Made by a program: the position numbers and the translations under genes
Notes under the pieces: generated by a model
Told to the model about the DNA's origin: nothing
Database searches by the model: none
Seen by the model: only the letters and a program-made list of their open reading frames with translations
Shown here: piece by piece, positions 8,060-17,038 of the stretch
How positions within the stretch are numbered: position 1 is the stretch's first letter
How the letters are laid out: the number at the start of each line of letters is the position of its first letter
Assembly: GCA_023411815.1 (NCBI GenBank)
Contig: JAEYOJ010000045.1
Coordinates: forward strand, 1 to 64,000
Reading direction: 5' to 3'
DNA length: 64,000 nt
Origin: Pseudomonadota bacterium
GTDB lineage: Bacteria; Desulfobacterota; Desulfovibrionia; Desulfovibrionales; Desulfovibrionaceae

Positions 8060-11000
8060 CACCGTCCTCCCTTGCGTGTCTTGCGGCGCATGCGCCAGGC
8101 CATGGCCGCGGCGGCCAGCAGGAACCACTCCAGGCCCATTCCGGCGCCGGAGGACATGACGCAGCCGCCACCGCCGCCCGAGGACTGTCCGCCTTCGCCG
8201 GATGGAATGTCCATGCCTTCCCTGTCCGTGCCGTCGTCCATGGCCTCATCTGGTTCGCCCAGGACTAGGCGCAGCTCGTCCTCTCCGATGAGACCGGCCT
8301 TGTCGCGCACGCGCAGGCGGAGTACCGGGTCTTGCTTGCCCTGGGTCTGGGCAAGGCCGATGACCGGCGTGGCCGAAGCCGGATCATCCAGGGTAACCGG
8401 ACTGCCCGCAATCTGCAGCCATTCGTAAGCAAGACTTTCGGTCTGGTCGTCGCTGGAGGCCGAGGCGTCTGGGCGGTACTCGCTCAAGCCGTCGACCACC
8501 GCATCGGCTCCGGCCCTGGCCTTGGGCGCGGCCGGGTTGAGGCTGCCCAGGACGTTGACCACGGCCTGGTCGCTGCCGGACAGGCCGTTCGCGTCGGTAA
8601 CGGTGAGTTCGAAGATCAGGCTTTCGCCCCAGGCGCTGGCGTTCGGGGCCTTGAAGTAGGGCTTGTCCGTGTCCGCATCGATGAGGTCCACGGCCGTGCC
8701 GGCGACCTGGGTCCAGGCATGGGAGACTATGGCTCCGCCGCCACGGGCCGCGCTGGCCGATCCGTCCAGGGTCACGGTGGAGCCGGGCTGCGCCGTGCGC
8801 GCCGGACCCGCCTCGGCCAGGGGCGGCGTGCCGTCCAGGCCCACGAATACGCGGCAGATGTCCGTGGTTGCGTGCGTGCTGCCCGGCTTGCTCACCGTGA
8901 GCTTGAAGGTCAAGGCCGCCGGGCTCCCCGGAGCCGTGAACGAGGCCGTGGCCGCGTTCGGGTTGTCGAGTTGCACCGAGGGCGCGCCGATCTGTTCCCA
9001 GAGGTAGGTCATGGCTCCGCCTTGAGGATGGCGGGAGCGCGTGCCGTCCAGCGTGACACGTTCGCCGGGCTGCACATGCCGGTCCTGGCCGGCGGCGGCC
9101 TGGGGCGTATCCGCGTCCATGACCCGCACCAGGCAGGTGTCCGTTGCGCTCTGCCCGCCGGCGGTGACGGTCAGGCGGAACGCGAGCAGCGCTCCGTTAG
9201 GGCCGACCTGCGGGGCCGTGAAGGTCGGCCGGTCCGTTGTTGCGCCGGACAGGCTCACGCTTGGGCCGGAGGTCTGGGTCCAGGACAGGGTCGCTCCCGA
9301 AACTCCGCCGGTCGCGCCGGATAGCCGCACCGTTTCACCCTCGCGGGCCAGCACGTCCTGGCCCGCATTGGACGTGGGCTTGGGCGCAGTGCCTCCGCCA
9401 TCCGGGGTATCGCCCCCGTCCGAGCCTCCCCCTGAATCATCGCCACCCGAATCGCCGCCACCCGAATCGCCGCCGCCCGAGGCTCCATCGGCCTTGTTCG
9501 GATCCGTACCGCCTTTGTATTCTTGAAGATTGGTCAAGCCGTCGCCGTCAGGATCGCCGGCGGCGTCGTTGACCTTGGGATTCAAGCCGTGAGTGACTTC
9601 CCAGCCGTCGGGCATGCCGTCGCCGTCGGTGTCGGCATTGGCTGGGTTGGTGCCGAGTTCGTATTCCTTCAGGTTACTCAGGCCGTCTCGATCATAGTCG
9701 CCTGCCCCGGACTGGCTCAGGTCGCCGAAGTACTGGCGTTCCCAGGCGTCGTCCAGTCCGTCGCCGTCCGAGTCTGGATCGGCCGGGGCGCTGCCCGCGG
9801 CGCGGGCAAAGGCCTTGACGCACACGTCCCGACCCTGGGCGCCCATGTCGGTCCAGGATGTGCCGTTGCCGCTCATGTAGCTGCGGCCGCTGGCGGACGA
9901 GGCCTTGGAAGAGTAGTTGCTCTGGGCCGCCTCCACGGGCACGAGGTAGGTGGTGCCGGAGGTCGTGCTGACCTTGACGACCACGGAGAACCTCTCGCCC
10001 GGAGCCACGCTCACGGGGGTGGGCAGGTTCACCGTGAAGTAGCCCGACTCGGCGAAGGTCCCGCTGACCTCGGCCGCCGGGCCGGAGGTGCTCACGGGGC
10101 TGTTCGAGGGCGGGTTCTTGTAAACGCGGATGGTATAGCTTGTGGAGGGAGCCGCGGCATATGTGCTCACGGCGAAGATTTCCTGATTCGTGTTGCCATG
10201 GGCGGTGAACACGTTGCCGTAGGAAGGGCTCGATCCGCTGCCGTAGGTCGATGTCCAGCCCAGGGTGTCGTACTGGTATATCTGCGAGTAGACGCCGGCC
10301 TGGCCGAAGCCGTAGCCGTAGGCCGAGCCGTCGTAGCCGAGCTTGCTGTCGTGGTAGGATACGTAGAAGTAGCCCTTGTCACCGAAGCCGGCGCCCCAGC
10401 TGTTCTTGATGATGAACGCGCCGTTGCCCGGGGGAGGGCTGGGGAAGTTGGCGGCCGGGTAGTTGTCGTCCCAGCCCACGATGACCACGGCGTGGTTGGC
10501 CTTGTTCGAGCCGGCGTAGTAGTGCGCTGCCTTGGACGCGTTGTAGTGGCTCGTCGAGGTGCTTGTGTAGTGGCTCGTGTAGACTCCGCCGTAATCCATC
10601 ACCGCCTGCTTGAGGAATTCGTTGTCCAGCGCGCCGCTGCGCGCGGGCAGGTAGACCATGTTCCTGAGCCACTTGCGCGGCGCGAAGGTCTGCGAGGTCG
10701 TGCTGCCGGTCTCGTAGGGATCCTCGCTTTCCAGCACCGGGCCCGCGCCCCGGGCCATGTAGGCCGTGGACATCATGTGGTTGCCGCCGGCGCAGGGTCC
10801 CAGGTCGAAGCCGTGGTTGTTCTTGAGGTTGTCCTCGGAGAAATCGAAGGACTCGCCCGGCATGAGCGCCGATTCGATGCTGGCCATGGTGGCGAAGGAC
10901 CAGCAGGCCCCGCAGCTGCCCTGGTCGCGGATGGCCGTGACACGGCCTGTTTCACGCAGATCGAAACGGGCGGGCAGGTTGGCCCGCAGTATCTGCAGCC

Positions 11001-11199
11001 CCATGGGCGTCATGGGCTTCTGTTTGATGCTGACCGGAGGCGGTACAAGGCCGAGTTCCAGGTCACCGGCCTGCATGCGCTCCATGAAGTGCGCAAATTC
11101 CGGGTTGGGTGGTTCCTTTTCAGGCTCTAGGGCCCGGGCGGGGAAAGGTTGGGCCAGCAGGATGAGCATGGCCGCGACCATGGCGATAAAGACATTCAT
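8059..11199 (-). CDS. Large secreted papain-family (C1A) cysteine protease
   Basis: From the ATG at 11199 the product has 1046 residues. A signal peptide (1-23) is followed by a papain-like domain with Q93, the nucleophile C99 in QGSCGACWSFA, H236 in NKANHAVVIVGWDD and N266 in KNSWG, so the full catalytic set is present. A beta-rich lectin-like domain follows to about 470. Next come three calcium-binding thrombospondin type-3-like repeats (DSDGDGLDD, DTDGDGMPD, DPDGDGLTN), a Gly/Asp/Ser linker, and four PKD/immunoglobulin-like repeats. The C-terminus is GGGGGCVM, one membrane helix and RMRRKTRKGGR, which looks like a MYXO-, JDVT- or Synergist-CTERM sorting signal. The protein should be surface-anchored. 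A small lipoprotein gene overlaps its stop. Confidence 0.9.
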   Translation of the reverse strand: MNVFIAMVAAMLILLAQPFPARALEPEKEPPNPEFAHFMERMQAGDLELGLVPPPVSIKQKPMTPMGLQILRANLPARFDLRETGRVTAIRDQGSCGACWSFATMASIESALMPGESFDFSEDNLKNNHGFDLGPCAGGNHMMSTAYMARGAGPVLESEDPYETGSTTSQTFAPRKWLRNMVYLPARSGALDNEFLKQAVMDYGGVYTSHYTSTSTSHYNASKAAHYYAGSNKANHAVVIVGWDDNYPAANFPSPPPGNGAFIIKNSWGAGFGDKGYFYVSYHDSKLGYDGSAYGYGFGQAGVYSQIYQYDTLGWTSTYGSGSSPSYGNVFTAHGNTNQEIFAVSTYAAAPSTSYTIRVYKNPPSNSPVSTSGPAAEVSGTFAESGYFTVNLPTPVSVAPGERFSVVVKVSTTSGTTYLVPVEAAQSNYSSKASSASGRSYMSGNGTSWTDMGAQGRDVCVKAFARAAGSAPADPDSDGDGLDDAWERQYFGDLSQSGAGDYDRDGLSNLKEYELGTNPANADTDGDGMPDGWEVTHGLNPKVNDAAGDPDGDGLTNLQEYKGGTDPNKADGASGGGDSGGGDSGGDDSGGGSDGGDTPDGGGTAPKPTSNAGQDVLAREGETVRLSGATGGVSGATLSWTQTSGPSVSLSGATTDRPTFTAPQVGPNGALLAFRLTVTAGGQSATDTCLVRVMDADTPQAAAGQDRHVQPGERVTLDGTRSRHPQGGAMTYLWEQIGAPSVQLDNPNAATASFTAPGSPAALTFKLTVSKPGSTHATTDICRVFVGLDGTPPLAEAGPARTAQPGSTVTLDGSASAARGGGAIVSHAWTQVAGTAVDLIDADTDKPYFKAPNASAWGESLIFELTVTDANGLSGSDQAVVNVLGSLNPAAPKARAGADAVVDGLSEYRPDASASSDDQTESLAYEWLQIAGSPVTLDDPASATPVIGLAQTQGKQDPVLRLRVRDKAGLIGEDELRLVLGEPDEAMDDGTDREGMDIPSGEGGQSSGGGGGCVMSSGAGMGLEWFLLAAAAMAWRMRRKTRKGGR

Positions 11200-11466
11200 T
11201 CTGCGATTCCTTGCGTTTGGGGGGCGTGGGACGCTCCAGCGGGGCCGGATGGGCCCGGCAGGCAAGGGTGCATACTGCACGGCCTGTACCGAAGGGGCTA
11301 TGTACGGACAGGCGCGGACATGCGCGGCATCGAAAGACGTATATAAGAAGTGGTGCGTCCGGACGGAGTGGCCGCTACATGGTGTTGCGTCACGAATGGC
11401 GCGACGCGGTGAGCATGGCGGGTATCAGCTGGAGGCAAAAGAGGCGAGCGGCGGGGCGCCCGCCGT

Positions 11467-12021
11467 TCAATTCCGGATCAGGCCCAGCCAGGGGCAGGCC
11501 TCTTCCTCGCCCCGGCGGAAGCAGTCATCCACGCAGACGGACAGGAGGCGGTAGGCGCTCAGCCCGAAGGAGCGCAGCCAGAACAGCTTCTCGGGCAGCA
11601 GGCCCTGGTTTACGGAGAAGAAGCGGGCCTTGACGGTCTTGCCTTCGTACAGGTCGCCGAGGGCGAGCCCGTGCGCGTCGAGCACGGGCTTGAGGGTCGC
11701 GAACAGGGCGTGCGCCTCGTCTACCAGCCGGTCCATGGAGAAGCCGCGCAGGACTCCGGGAAAACGCTCGATGCGCTCCAGGCCCTTGGAGCCGTTCTCG
11801 TTGTATTCGGCAAGCAGCGACACGGAGAAGAGAGGGAACAGGCGGCTGCCCAGGTCGCCGATGGTCTGGCGCTGGAGGAACTCGTGTTCGGAGCTGTCGA
11901 GCTGGCTGCGCGCGGACTGCACAAGCTCCACGGCGCGATAGAATTCGTGCAGGGTCGTCACGACACGCGGAAAGGGAACCATGCGCATGTAGGCATGGAT
12001 TGCGAAGCGCTGCTCGTACAT
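11467..12021 (-). CDS. Conserved-looking protein of unknown function
   Basis: I chose the ATG at 12021 because GGAGG lies 8 bases upstream; a TTG at 12036 would add five residues that overlap that site. The 184-residue product is soluble and mostly alpha-helical, with YRAVELVQSARSQLDSSEHEF, and a C-terminal pair of cysteines in SVCVDDCFRRGEEEACPW. No signal peptide or known motif is seen. The gene stands alone between the protease gene and the M48 peptidase gene on the same strand. Confidence 0.6.
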   Translation of the reverse strand: MYEQRFAIHAYMRMVPFPRVVTTLHEFYRAVELVQSARSQLDSSEHEFLQRQTIGDLGSRLFPLFSVSLLAEYNENGSKGLERIERFPGVLRGFSMDRLVDEAHALFATLKPVLDAHGLALGDLYEGKTVKARFFSVNQGLLPEKLFWLRSFGLSAYRLLSVCVDDCFRRGEEEACPWLGLIRN

Positions 12022-12153
12022 GTGAAGGTCCTCCAATGGAATCGGAGGACCCTATCGCATAGGAATTGCTAAGACAACCATAAGCTGGCGCATGGCGCAG
12101 CCGAGGCATGGCCGGGACGGCCCGCCGGCACTCCCGCGGCGGCGGGCGGGATG

Positions 12154-12933
12154 CTAACGAGCCGGCTGGTAGTACTTGCGGGCTTCGGCCAGGTGCTTGC
12201 GGATGTTCGCGATGCGCTGCTGGTCCGAGGGGTGCGTGGAAAGAAAGGCCGGAGGCTTGTCGCCGGGGGCCTGCATCATGTTCTGCCACAGCTCGATGGC
12301 GGCCTCGGGCTGGTAGCCCGCCTTGGCCATGAGGATGATGCCGATGCGGTCGGACTCGTTTTCCTGGGTGCGCGAGTAGGGCATGACCACGCCGTAGTTG
12401 GCCGCGATGCCGAAGGCCTGCATGACCGTTGGCGACAGGCCGAGGGTGGATCCGGTGATGCTGGTGCCGAGTTGGGTGGCCGTGGCGATGCTCATGCGCT
12501 CCGCGCCGTGCCTGGCCAGCACGTGGGCGATTTCGTGGCCGACGACCGCGGCGAGTTGGTCTTCGGTGCGCGCGTACTTGAACAGCCCCTCATAGACGAA
12601 CACGTGTCCGCCGGGCAGGGCGAAGGCGTTGGGCACGTCCTTGCTAATAAGGTGGAATTGCCACTTGTACTGGCTGTCGGTCACGGCGGCGATGCGCTGG
12701 CCCACGCGCTGGACCATCTGGGCCTGGGGCGTGCCGGTAACGACGGGTTCCTTGGCCAGCACCTCCTGGGCGGCCTGGTTGCCCATCTCCGTGGCCTGTT
12801 CGTCGCCCAGCAGCATGAACTGCTGGCGGCCGGTGTAGGGAGCCTTGGCGCAGGCCGCAAGCATTGCGGCCATCATCGCGGCCAGGGCCAGGATCGTCAC
12901 CAGTGTGCGCGGGAAAACGAATCTCGGATTCAT
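12154..12933 (-). CDS. M48-family metalloprotease lipoprotein
   Basis: The ATG at 12933 gives a 259-residue precursor with signal peptide and lipobox LAAC (Cys28). The peptidase domain has the zinc motif HEIAH inside VVGHEIAHVLARHGAERMS and the third zinc ligand region ENESDRIGIILMAKAGY. After that comes FLSTHPSDQQRIANI, typical of the BepA/LoiP/YcaL group. It probably degrades or helps fold misassembled outer-membrane proteins in the periplasm. A longer frame reaches 13029 but would overlap the upstream methyltransferase gene and spoil the signal peptide, so the inner start is preferred. Confidence 0.88.
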   Translation of the reverse strand: MNPRFVFPRTLVTILALAAMMAAMLAACAKAPYTGRQQFMLLGDEQATEMGNQAAQEVLAKEPVVTGTPQAQMVQRVGQRIAAVTDSQYKWQFHLISKDVPNAFALPGGHVFVYEGLFKYARTEDQLAAVVGHEIAHVLARHGAERMSIATATQLGTSITGSTLGLSPTVMQAFGIAANYGVVMPYSRTQENESDRIGIILMAKAGYQPEAAIELWQNMMQAPGDKPPAFLSTHPSDQQRIANIRKHLAEARKYYQPAR

Positions 12934-12988
12934 GGCTTCTGCATAGCGCGTCGAGGCCACCTCGCGCAAGAGGGCGGCAGCGGGCATT

Positions 12989-13573
12989 TTATTGATCGCC
13001 GATACGCTCCAGCAGATATAGGGCCTCACGGTTCACTGGCTTGTTGACCTGTTCATAGCGCACCACCCGCCAAAAGGCCGGGTCCAGAGCCTCGCACCAG
13101 GCGGCGATGGCTTCGCCTTCGGCCCGGCCGCCGGGATGGCCGGTATACACGGCGACGGATACGATACCGCCGGGGGCCATGAACGGCATGATATCCCTGA
13201 GCGCGGAGAGGGAGGTTTCGGGCCTGGTGACGACACGGCGGTCGCTGCCCGGCAGAAATCCCAGGTTGAACGTGGCCGCGCGCACCTTTCTTCGGGACTC
13301 GGGCGGCAGATGTTCGGCCAGATGCTCATGGCCCGTGCGGAAGATCCTCACCCGGTCGAGCAGCCCGGCGGCGGCCAGGCGCTCGCCCGCCCGTCGGATC
13401 GCCGCCTCCTGGATGTCGAAACAGAACACCGTGCCCGCCGACCCTACGCCATGGGCCAGCAGCACGGCGTCACGTCCGTTGCCTAGCGTGGCGTCCACGG
13501 CCAGGTCGCCGGGACGCAAGGCCTGGCGCAGGACGGACGCGGAGAAGTCGAGGAAGCCCGGGATGCATGTCAT
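12989..13573 (-). CDS. mnmM: Class I SAM methyltransferase, MnmM (YtqB) type
   Basis: The 194-residue protein matches the YtqB/MnmM group. It has the SAM motif DATLGNGRDAVLLAHGVG, the acidic FCFDIQ, and the family hallmark NLGFLPGSDR (usual NLGYLPGGDK), plus VAVYTGHPGG near the end. MnmM methylates 5-aminomethyl-2-thiouridine at the tRNA wobble position in Bacillus; the same role here is inferred from family membership. It is upstream of the M48 protease gene by 55 bp on the same strand. The gene symbol is given on motif grounds only. Confidence 0.75.
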   Translation of the reverse strand: MTCIPGFLDFSASVLRQALRPGDLAVDATLGNGRDAVLLAHGVGSAGTVFCFDIQEAAIRRAGERLAAAGLLDRVRIFRTGHEHLAEHLPPESRRKVRAATFNLGFLPGSDRRVVTRPETSLSALRDIMPFMAPGGIVSVAVYTGHPGGRAEGEAIAAWCEALDPAFWRVVRYEQVNKPVNREALYLLERIGDQ

Positions 13574-13734
13574 GCGGCGTCTCTCAATCGGTTATTTGAT
13601 GCTCGCGGCAATGCCTACGTCTGCAAGCTTCGTCTGTCCATGTTTCAACCCCCTGAAAATGAAAAAAGTCTGGCGCTGTTCCAAACGTTTAGCTAATGGA
13701 TTATAACAGTAGGGGTTAGAAATAATGTAATGGG

Positions 13735-15837
13735 GTGTGGATCTTGGGCGACATACGTACGAAAGAGCAACTGCTGCTGGAAATTCCCGAGCTGCGCACG
13801 CAGCTTGAGCGGCTGCGTTACCCGTTCGACGGCGCCTCCCGCCATTGGCAGGAGGCCAGTCAGGTCATTCTCGACTCCATCCTGGAGTCCATCCCAGAGG
13901 GCGTCATCGTCTCGGGCGGCCCGCCCCGGCTGCCGGTCCTCAGCATCAGCCATTACGGCCGGGAAATGCTGGGCGGCGGCAGCGACCTCATCGGCCTGAG
14001 CCTGGCCGACCTGCTGGGGCCGTGGAACATGCTCGACGCAGATGAATCGCAGGGGATGGCGTTGAGCGAGTTCCCCCTGTATCGGGCCGTCATGGCGCGG
14101 GAGGTCATACGCAATCGTGAAATGATCCTCGTGCGGCCCGACGGCGCGCGCATCCCCATCCTGTGCAATGCCGCGCCGATTCTGGGCCTGAATCGCGAGG
14201 TCCTGGGCGGCGTGTGCTCCTGGCGCGAGATTCCCGAACTCAAGGAGGCCGAGAAGATCCTCCACAAGCGCCACCAGGAGTTCAAGGCCCTGGTGGAGAA
14301 CAACCCCGACGTCATCGCCCGCCTCGACCAGAATCACCGCTTCCTCTATCTCAACCCCGCCTCGGAGGCCCTGTCGGGAATGGCCCCGGTGCTGATCATC
14401 GGCAAGCGTTTCCAGGAGGTCATCAAGAGCTCCGAAGAGGACATGCAGGAGGCCGAGAAGGTCATCGAGCGCGTTTTTCGCACGGGCAAGGAGGACTCGG
14501 TCGAGCTGCCCATCCGCCTGAACGGCCGGCGCAAGATCTTCCAGATCCGCATCGCGCCCGAGCGCGGCGCCGAAGGGGCGATCCGCACCGTGCTGTGCAT
14601 AGCCCGCGACGTGACGCGCATCCGCCAGCAGGAACAGATGTTGCGCAAGGCCAAGGAGGAGGCCGAGCTGGCCAGCAGGGCCAAGAGCGAATTCCTGGCC
14701 AGCATGAGTCACGAGATACGCACGCCGCTCGGCGGCATCCTCGGCATGACCGAACTGCTCATGGCCCGTGTGGCCGGCGACAGCAACCAGTCCTATCTGG
14801 AGCTCATCGAGAATTCCGCCATGAGCCTGCTCGGCATCCTCAACGACATCCTGGACCTTTCCAAGATAGAGGCGGGCAAGGTCGAGCTGGAGCCCGAGGA
14901 GTTCGATTTCCGCGAGGAGATGCTCACCCTGGCCGAGCCCTTCCGCCTCCAGGCCGACAAAAAGGGTCTGGGCTTCGACCTGCGCCTGGACCGGGGCATC
15001 CCCGAGCGGATGCACGGCGACCTGGAAAAGCTCAAGCAGATCCTGCGCAACCTTCTGTCCAACGCCGTCAAGTTCACGCATAACGGAGGCGTGACGCTCA
15101 GGGTCGATCTGGCGGACAAGAACGGCGAGCAATGTCGCCTGCGCTTCATCGTGAGCGATACGGGTATCGGCATCCCCCGGCACAAGCAGCGCAGCCTCTT
15201 CGGCATGTTCGAGCAGCTCCGCGACCACATGAGCAAGAACTGTGCGGGCACGGGTCTCGGCCTGGCCATCTCCAAACGCCTGGCGGGCATGCTGGGCGGC
15301 GACATCAGCCTGGAGAGCGAGAAGGGCCTTGGCAGCACCTTCACCCTTACGGCATGCCTGAGCTGCGCGAACGGCTCGTCCCGCCAGAACGTTTGCCGTC
15401 CCGACGCCTCGGCCTTGTCCCACCTGCCGCCCTTGCGTATCCTCGTGGCCGAGGACAACCCCATCAACCAGATATTCATTCAGGCCCTGCTGCAGGACGC
15501 CGGTCACGACGTGCGTATCGCGCCGACTGGCTGCGAGGTGCTTGAAGTGCTGGTCCGGGACTCTTTCGATTGCGTGCTCATGGACGTGCAGATGCCGGAG
15601 ATGGACGGCATGGAAACCACAAGGCGCATCCGGGACATGTCTCCTCCGCTTTGCGACATACCGATCATCGCCCTGACCGCCTACGCCATGAAGGAAGACC
15701 AGGAGCGCATAATGAGCGCGGGCATGGACGGCTATGTGACCAAGCCCGTGGACATCGCCGAGTTCAGCCGCGTGCTGCGTGAGAAATTGGCCAAGGCGCG
15801 CCCCGAGGCCGTTCTCCTGCCTGCCGGATCGGCCTGA
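13735..15837 (+). CDS. Hybrid sensor histidine kinase/response regulator
   Basis: A 700-residue cytoplasmic hybrid kinase. Two PAS-like regions (about 35-160 and 180-305) precede a HisKA domain with H326 in SMSHEIRTPLGG. The HATPase domain shows VSDTGIGIP and GTGLGLAISKRLAGMLGG. A C-terminal receiver (about 560-690) has the acidic AEDN, phosphoacceptor D617 in VLMDVQMPEMDG and the lysine in VTKPVD. No membrane segment is seen, so the PAS domains probably sense a soluble signal or cofactor. The start is the GTG at 13735; a TTG at 13744 is possible, as no clear ribosome site separates them. No phosphotransfer partner is adjacent. Confidence 0.9.
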   Translation: MWILGDIRTKEQLLLEIPELRTQLERLRYPFDGASRHWQEASQVILDSILESIPEGVIVSGGPPRLPVLSISHYGREMLGGGSDLIGLSLADLLGPWNMLDADESQGMALSEFPLYRAVMAREVIRNREMILVRPDGARIPILCNAAPILGLNREVLGGVCSWREIPELKEAEKILHKRHQEFKALVENNPDVIARLDQNHRFLYLNPASEALSGMAPVLIIGKRFQEVIKSSEEDMQEAEKVIERVFRTGKEDSVELPIRLNGRRKIFQIRIAPERGAEGAIRTVLCIARDVTRIRQQEQMLRKAKEEAELASRAKSEFLASMSHEIRTPLGGILGMTELLMARVAGDSNQSYLELIENSAMSLLGILNDILDLSKIEAGKVELEPEEFDFREEMLTLAEPFRLQADKKGLGFDLRLDRGIPERMHGDLEKLKQILRNLLSNAVKFTHNGGVTLRVDLADKNGEQCRLRFIVSDTGIGIPRHKQRSLFGMFEQLRDHMSKNCAGTGLGLAISKRLAGMLGGDISLESEKGLGSTFTLTACLSCANGSSRQNVCRPDASALSHLPPLRILVAEDNPINQIFIQALLQDAGHDVRIAPTGCEVLEVLVRDSFDCVLMDVQMPEMDGMETTRRIRDMSPPLCDIPIIALTAYAMKEDQERIMSAGMDGYVTKPVDIAEFSRVLREKLAKARPEAVLLPAGSA

Positions 15838-15846
15838 AGCCTTTTC

Positions 15847-15874
15847 CCGGCCCGGCCTCTTGCCTCCGGGCCGG
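15847..15874 (+). terminator. GC-rich hairpin after the hybrid kinase gene
   Basis: CCGGCCCGG (15847-15855) pairs perfectly with CCGGGCCGG (15866-15874). There is no T-run, so it may be a weak terminator or an mRNA-stabilising hairpin. Confidence 0.5.
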
Positions 15875-15985
15875 TAAAGGCTTAGATTTGACCCATCGCG
15901 TCGACCTACACGAGCGCCACAGGACGGCATGTGCCTTGTGGTGCTCCTTTTTTTCAACCCCAAATCTGACGGAGCGACAGGACAC

Positions 15986-16465
15986 GTGACTCACCAGGCA
16001 GGAGATTTCGTTGAGGCGCACTGTGGAAAATGCGGAGATGCCTTAAGGCATGCGGTGGTGGCGCTCGTGAACGGCGAGGTGGTCAAGGTCCAGTGCATGG
16101 TCTGCGGCTCCACGCACAAGTACAAGCCCACGAGCCGGCAGGCCAAGGCCGACAGCCCGGAAACCATGCGCCGCACCAAGACCGCCTCGGGCGTGTCCAC
16201 CACCCGGGTTTCCACTCCGCGCTCCCCGGCCAAGGCGACCTCCTCTTCGGGCAAGGCGTCCCGCGGTCGCCGCGACTGGGAGGAGCAGATGGCCAAACGC
16301 GACGTAGCCACGGCCAAGCCCTACAGCATGAGCGCTTGCTTCGCCGAAGGCGATCTGGTGGACCATCCCAAGTTCGGTTTCGGCATCGTCACCAAGACCA
16401 CCCGTCCCGACAAGATGGATATCCTGTTCGAGGCAGGCCCCAAGGTTTTGCGCTGCGCCATGTAG
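15986..16465 (+). CDS. Zinc-ribbon protein with CarD-like C-terminal segment
   Basis: Starting at the GTG at 15986 (GGAG at 15971), the product has 159 residues. The frame extends to an ATG at 15929, but that adds an implausible hydrophobic lead. Two cysteine pairs, CGKCG and CMVCG, form a zinc ribbon at the N-terminus. A basic Ser/Thr/Lys/Arg-rich linker of about 70 residues follows. The end, GDLVDHPKFGFGIVTKTTRP, resembles the RNA-polymerase-binding half of CarD/TRCF-type domains. A role in transcription or nucleic-acid binding is a reasonable inference. I know of no characterised homologue. Confidence 0.7.
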   Translation: MTHQAGDFVEAHCGKCGDALRHAVVALVNGEVVKVQCMVCGSTHKYKPTSRQAKADSPETMRRTKTASGVSTTRVSTPRSPAKATSSSGKASRGRRDWEEQMAKRDVATAKPYSMSACFAEGDLVDHPKFGFGIVTKTTRPDKMDILFEAGPKVLRCAM

Positions 16466-16502
16466 AGCTTTAGGCTCGCGGGCATTTCGGCCAGGATTTC
16501 GA

Positions 16503-16540
16503 AAAGGGGCGGCCGCCGTCGAGGCGGCCGCCCCTTTCGT
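16503..16540. terminator. Rho-independent terminator, bidirectional
   Basis: A 15-bp perfect stem pairs AAAGGGGCGGCCGCC (16503-16517) with GGCGGCCGCCCCTTT (16523-16537). It lies between the convergent zinc-ribbon and Lrp-domain genes. Confidence 0.88.
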
Positions 16541-16648
16541 GCATCAAGGGGACGGAAAGTCGTCACAGAACCGAATCAGTATCTCAGTGATTCCCGGAAC
16601 GGCAATGACCGGTCTCCCGGGCACGGGCCGCGCATATCCAGCGGGCCA

Positions 16649-16927
16649 CTAATCCATGCCCACCGAAAACATCCTCTCCAGGTCGTGCTTTGAATAGGCC
16701 TTGAAAGCGATGAGCGTCTCCGAGTCGAGTATGCCCTCGACCTTGAGGAACTTGCCCGTGACGAGGTCCGAAAGCTCCTCGTTGCTGCCCACGCGCAGGA
16801 TGGCCACAAGGTCGAAGCGGCCGCCCACGGAATACACTTCGCTGACTCCCTGCATCTCCACGAGCCGGGAGGCTATCTCATTGACCAGGTCCGGCTTGAC
16901 GGTCATGAGCACTACTGCGTTCACCAT
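16649..16927 (-). CDS. Stand-alone Lrp/AsnC ligand-binding domain protein
   Basis: The ATG at 16927 follows CGGAGGTAAAG, giving 92 residues. The whole protein is an AsnC_trans_reg (RAM) domain: VVLMTVKPDLVNEIASRL, then VSEVYSVGGRFDLVAILRV, with the Gly-Asp turn that binds amino acids in Lrp. There is no helix-turn-helix. Such lone domains form oligomers and may sense amino acids or modulate full-length Lrp proteins. A longer open frame to 18091 is antisense to the msrA gene and is not real. No partner gene is adjacent. Confidence 0.85.
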   Translation of the reverse strand: MVNAVVLMTVKPDLVNEIASRLVEMQGVSEVYSVGGRFDLVAILRVGSNEELSDLVTGKFLKVEGILDSETLIAFKAYSKHDLERMFSVGMD

Positions 16928-17038
16928 GGCTTTACCTCCGCCGTCAGTGTAGCCCGAAGCCGTTTTTGGGTCCAGGCGGCGATAGGTCCTTGCCTGTTTC
17001 GCCTGCGTGGCTAGCATGGAGGAAAAGGAGGCCAGGGC

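Noticed and set aside
9435..9485. Short direct repeats that might suggest a CRISPR or VNTR
   Set aside because: They encode the Gly/Asp/Ser linker of the protease (GGGDSGGGDSGG). No spacers or cas genes are present.
9523..11130. A 535-residue open frame opposite the protease gene
   Set aside because: It is a shadow of the real minus-strand gene, with Val/Gly/Ala/His-rich nonsense sequence.
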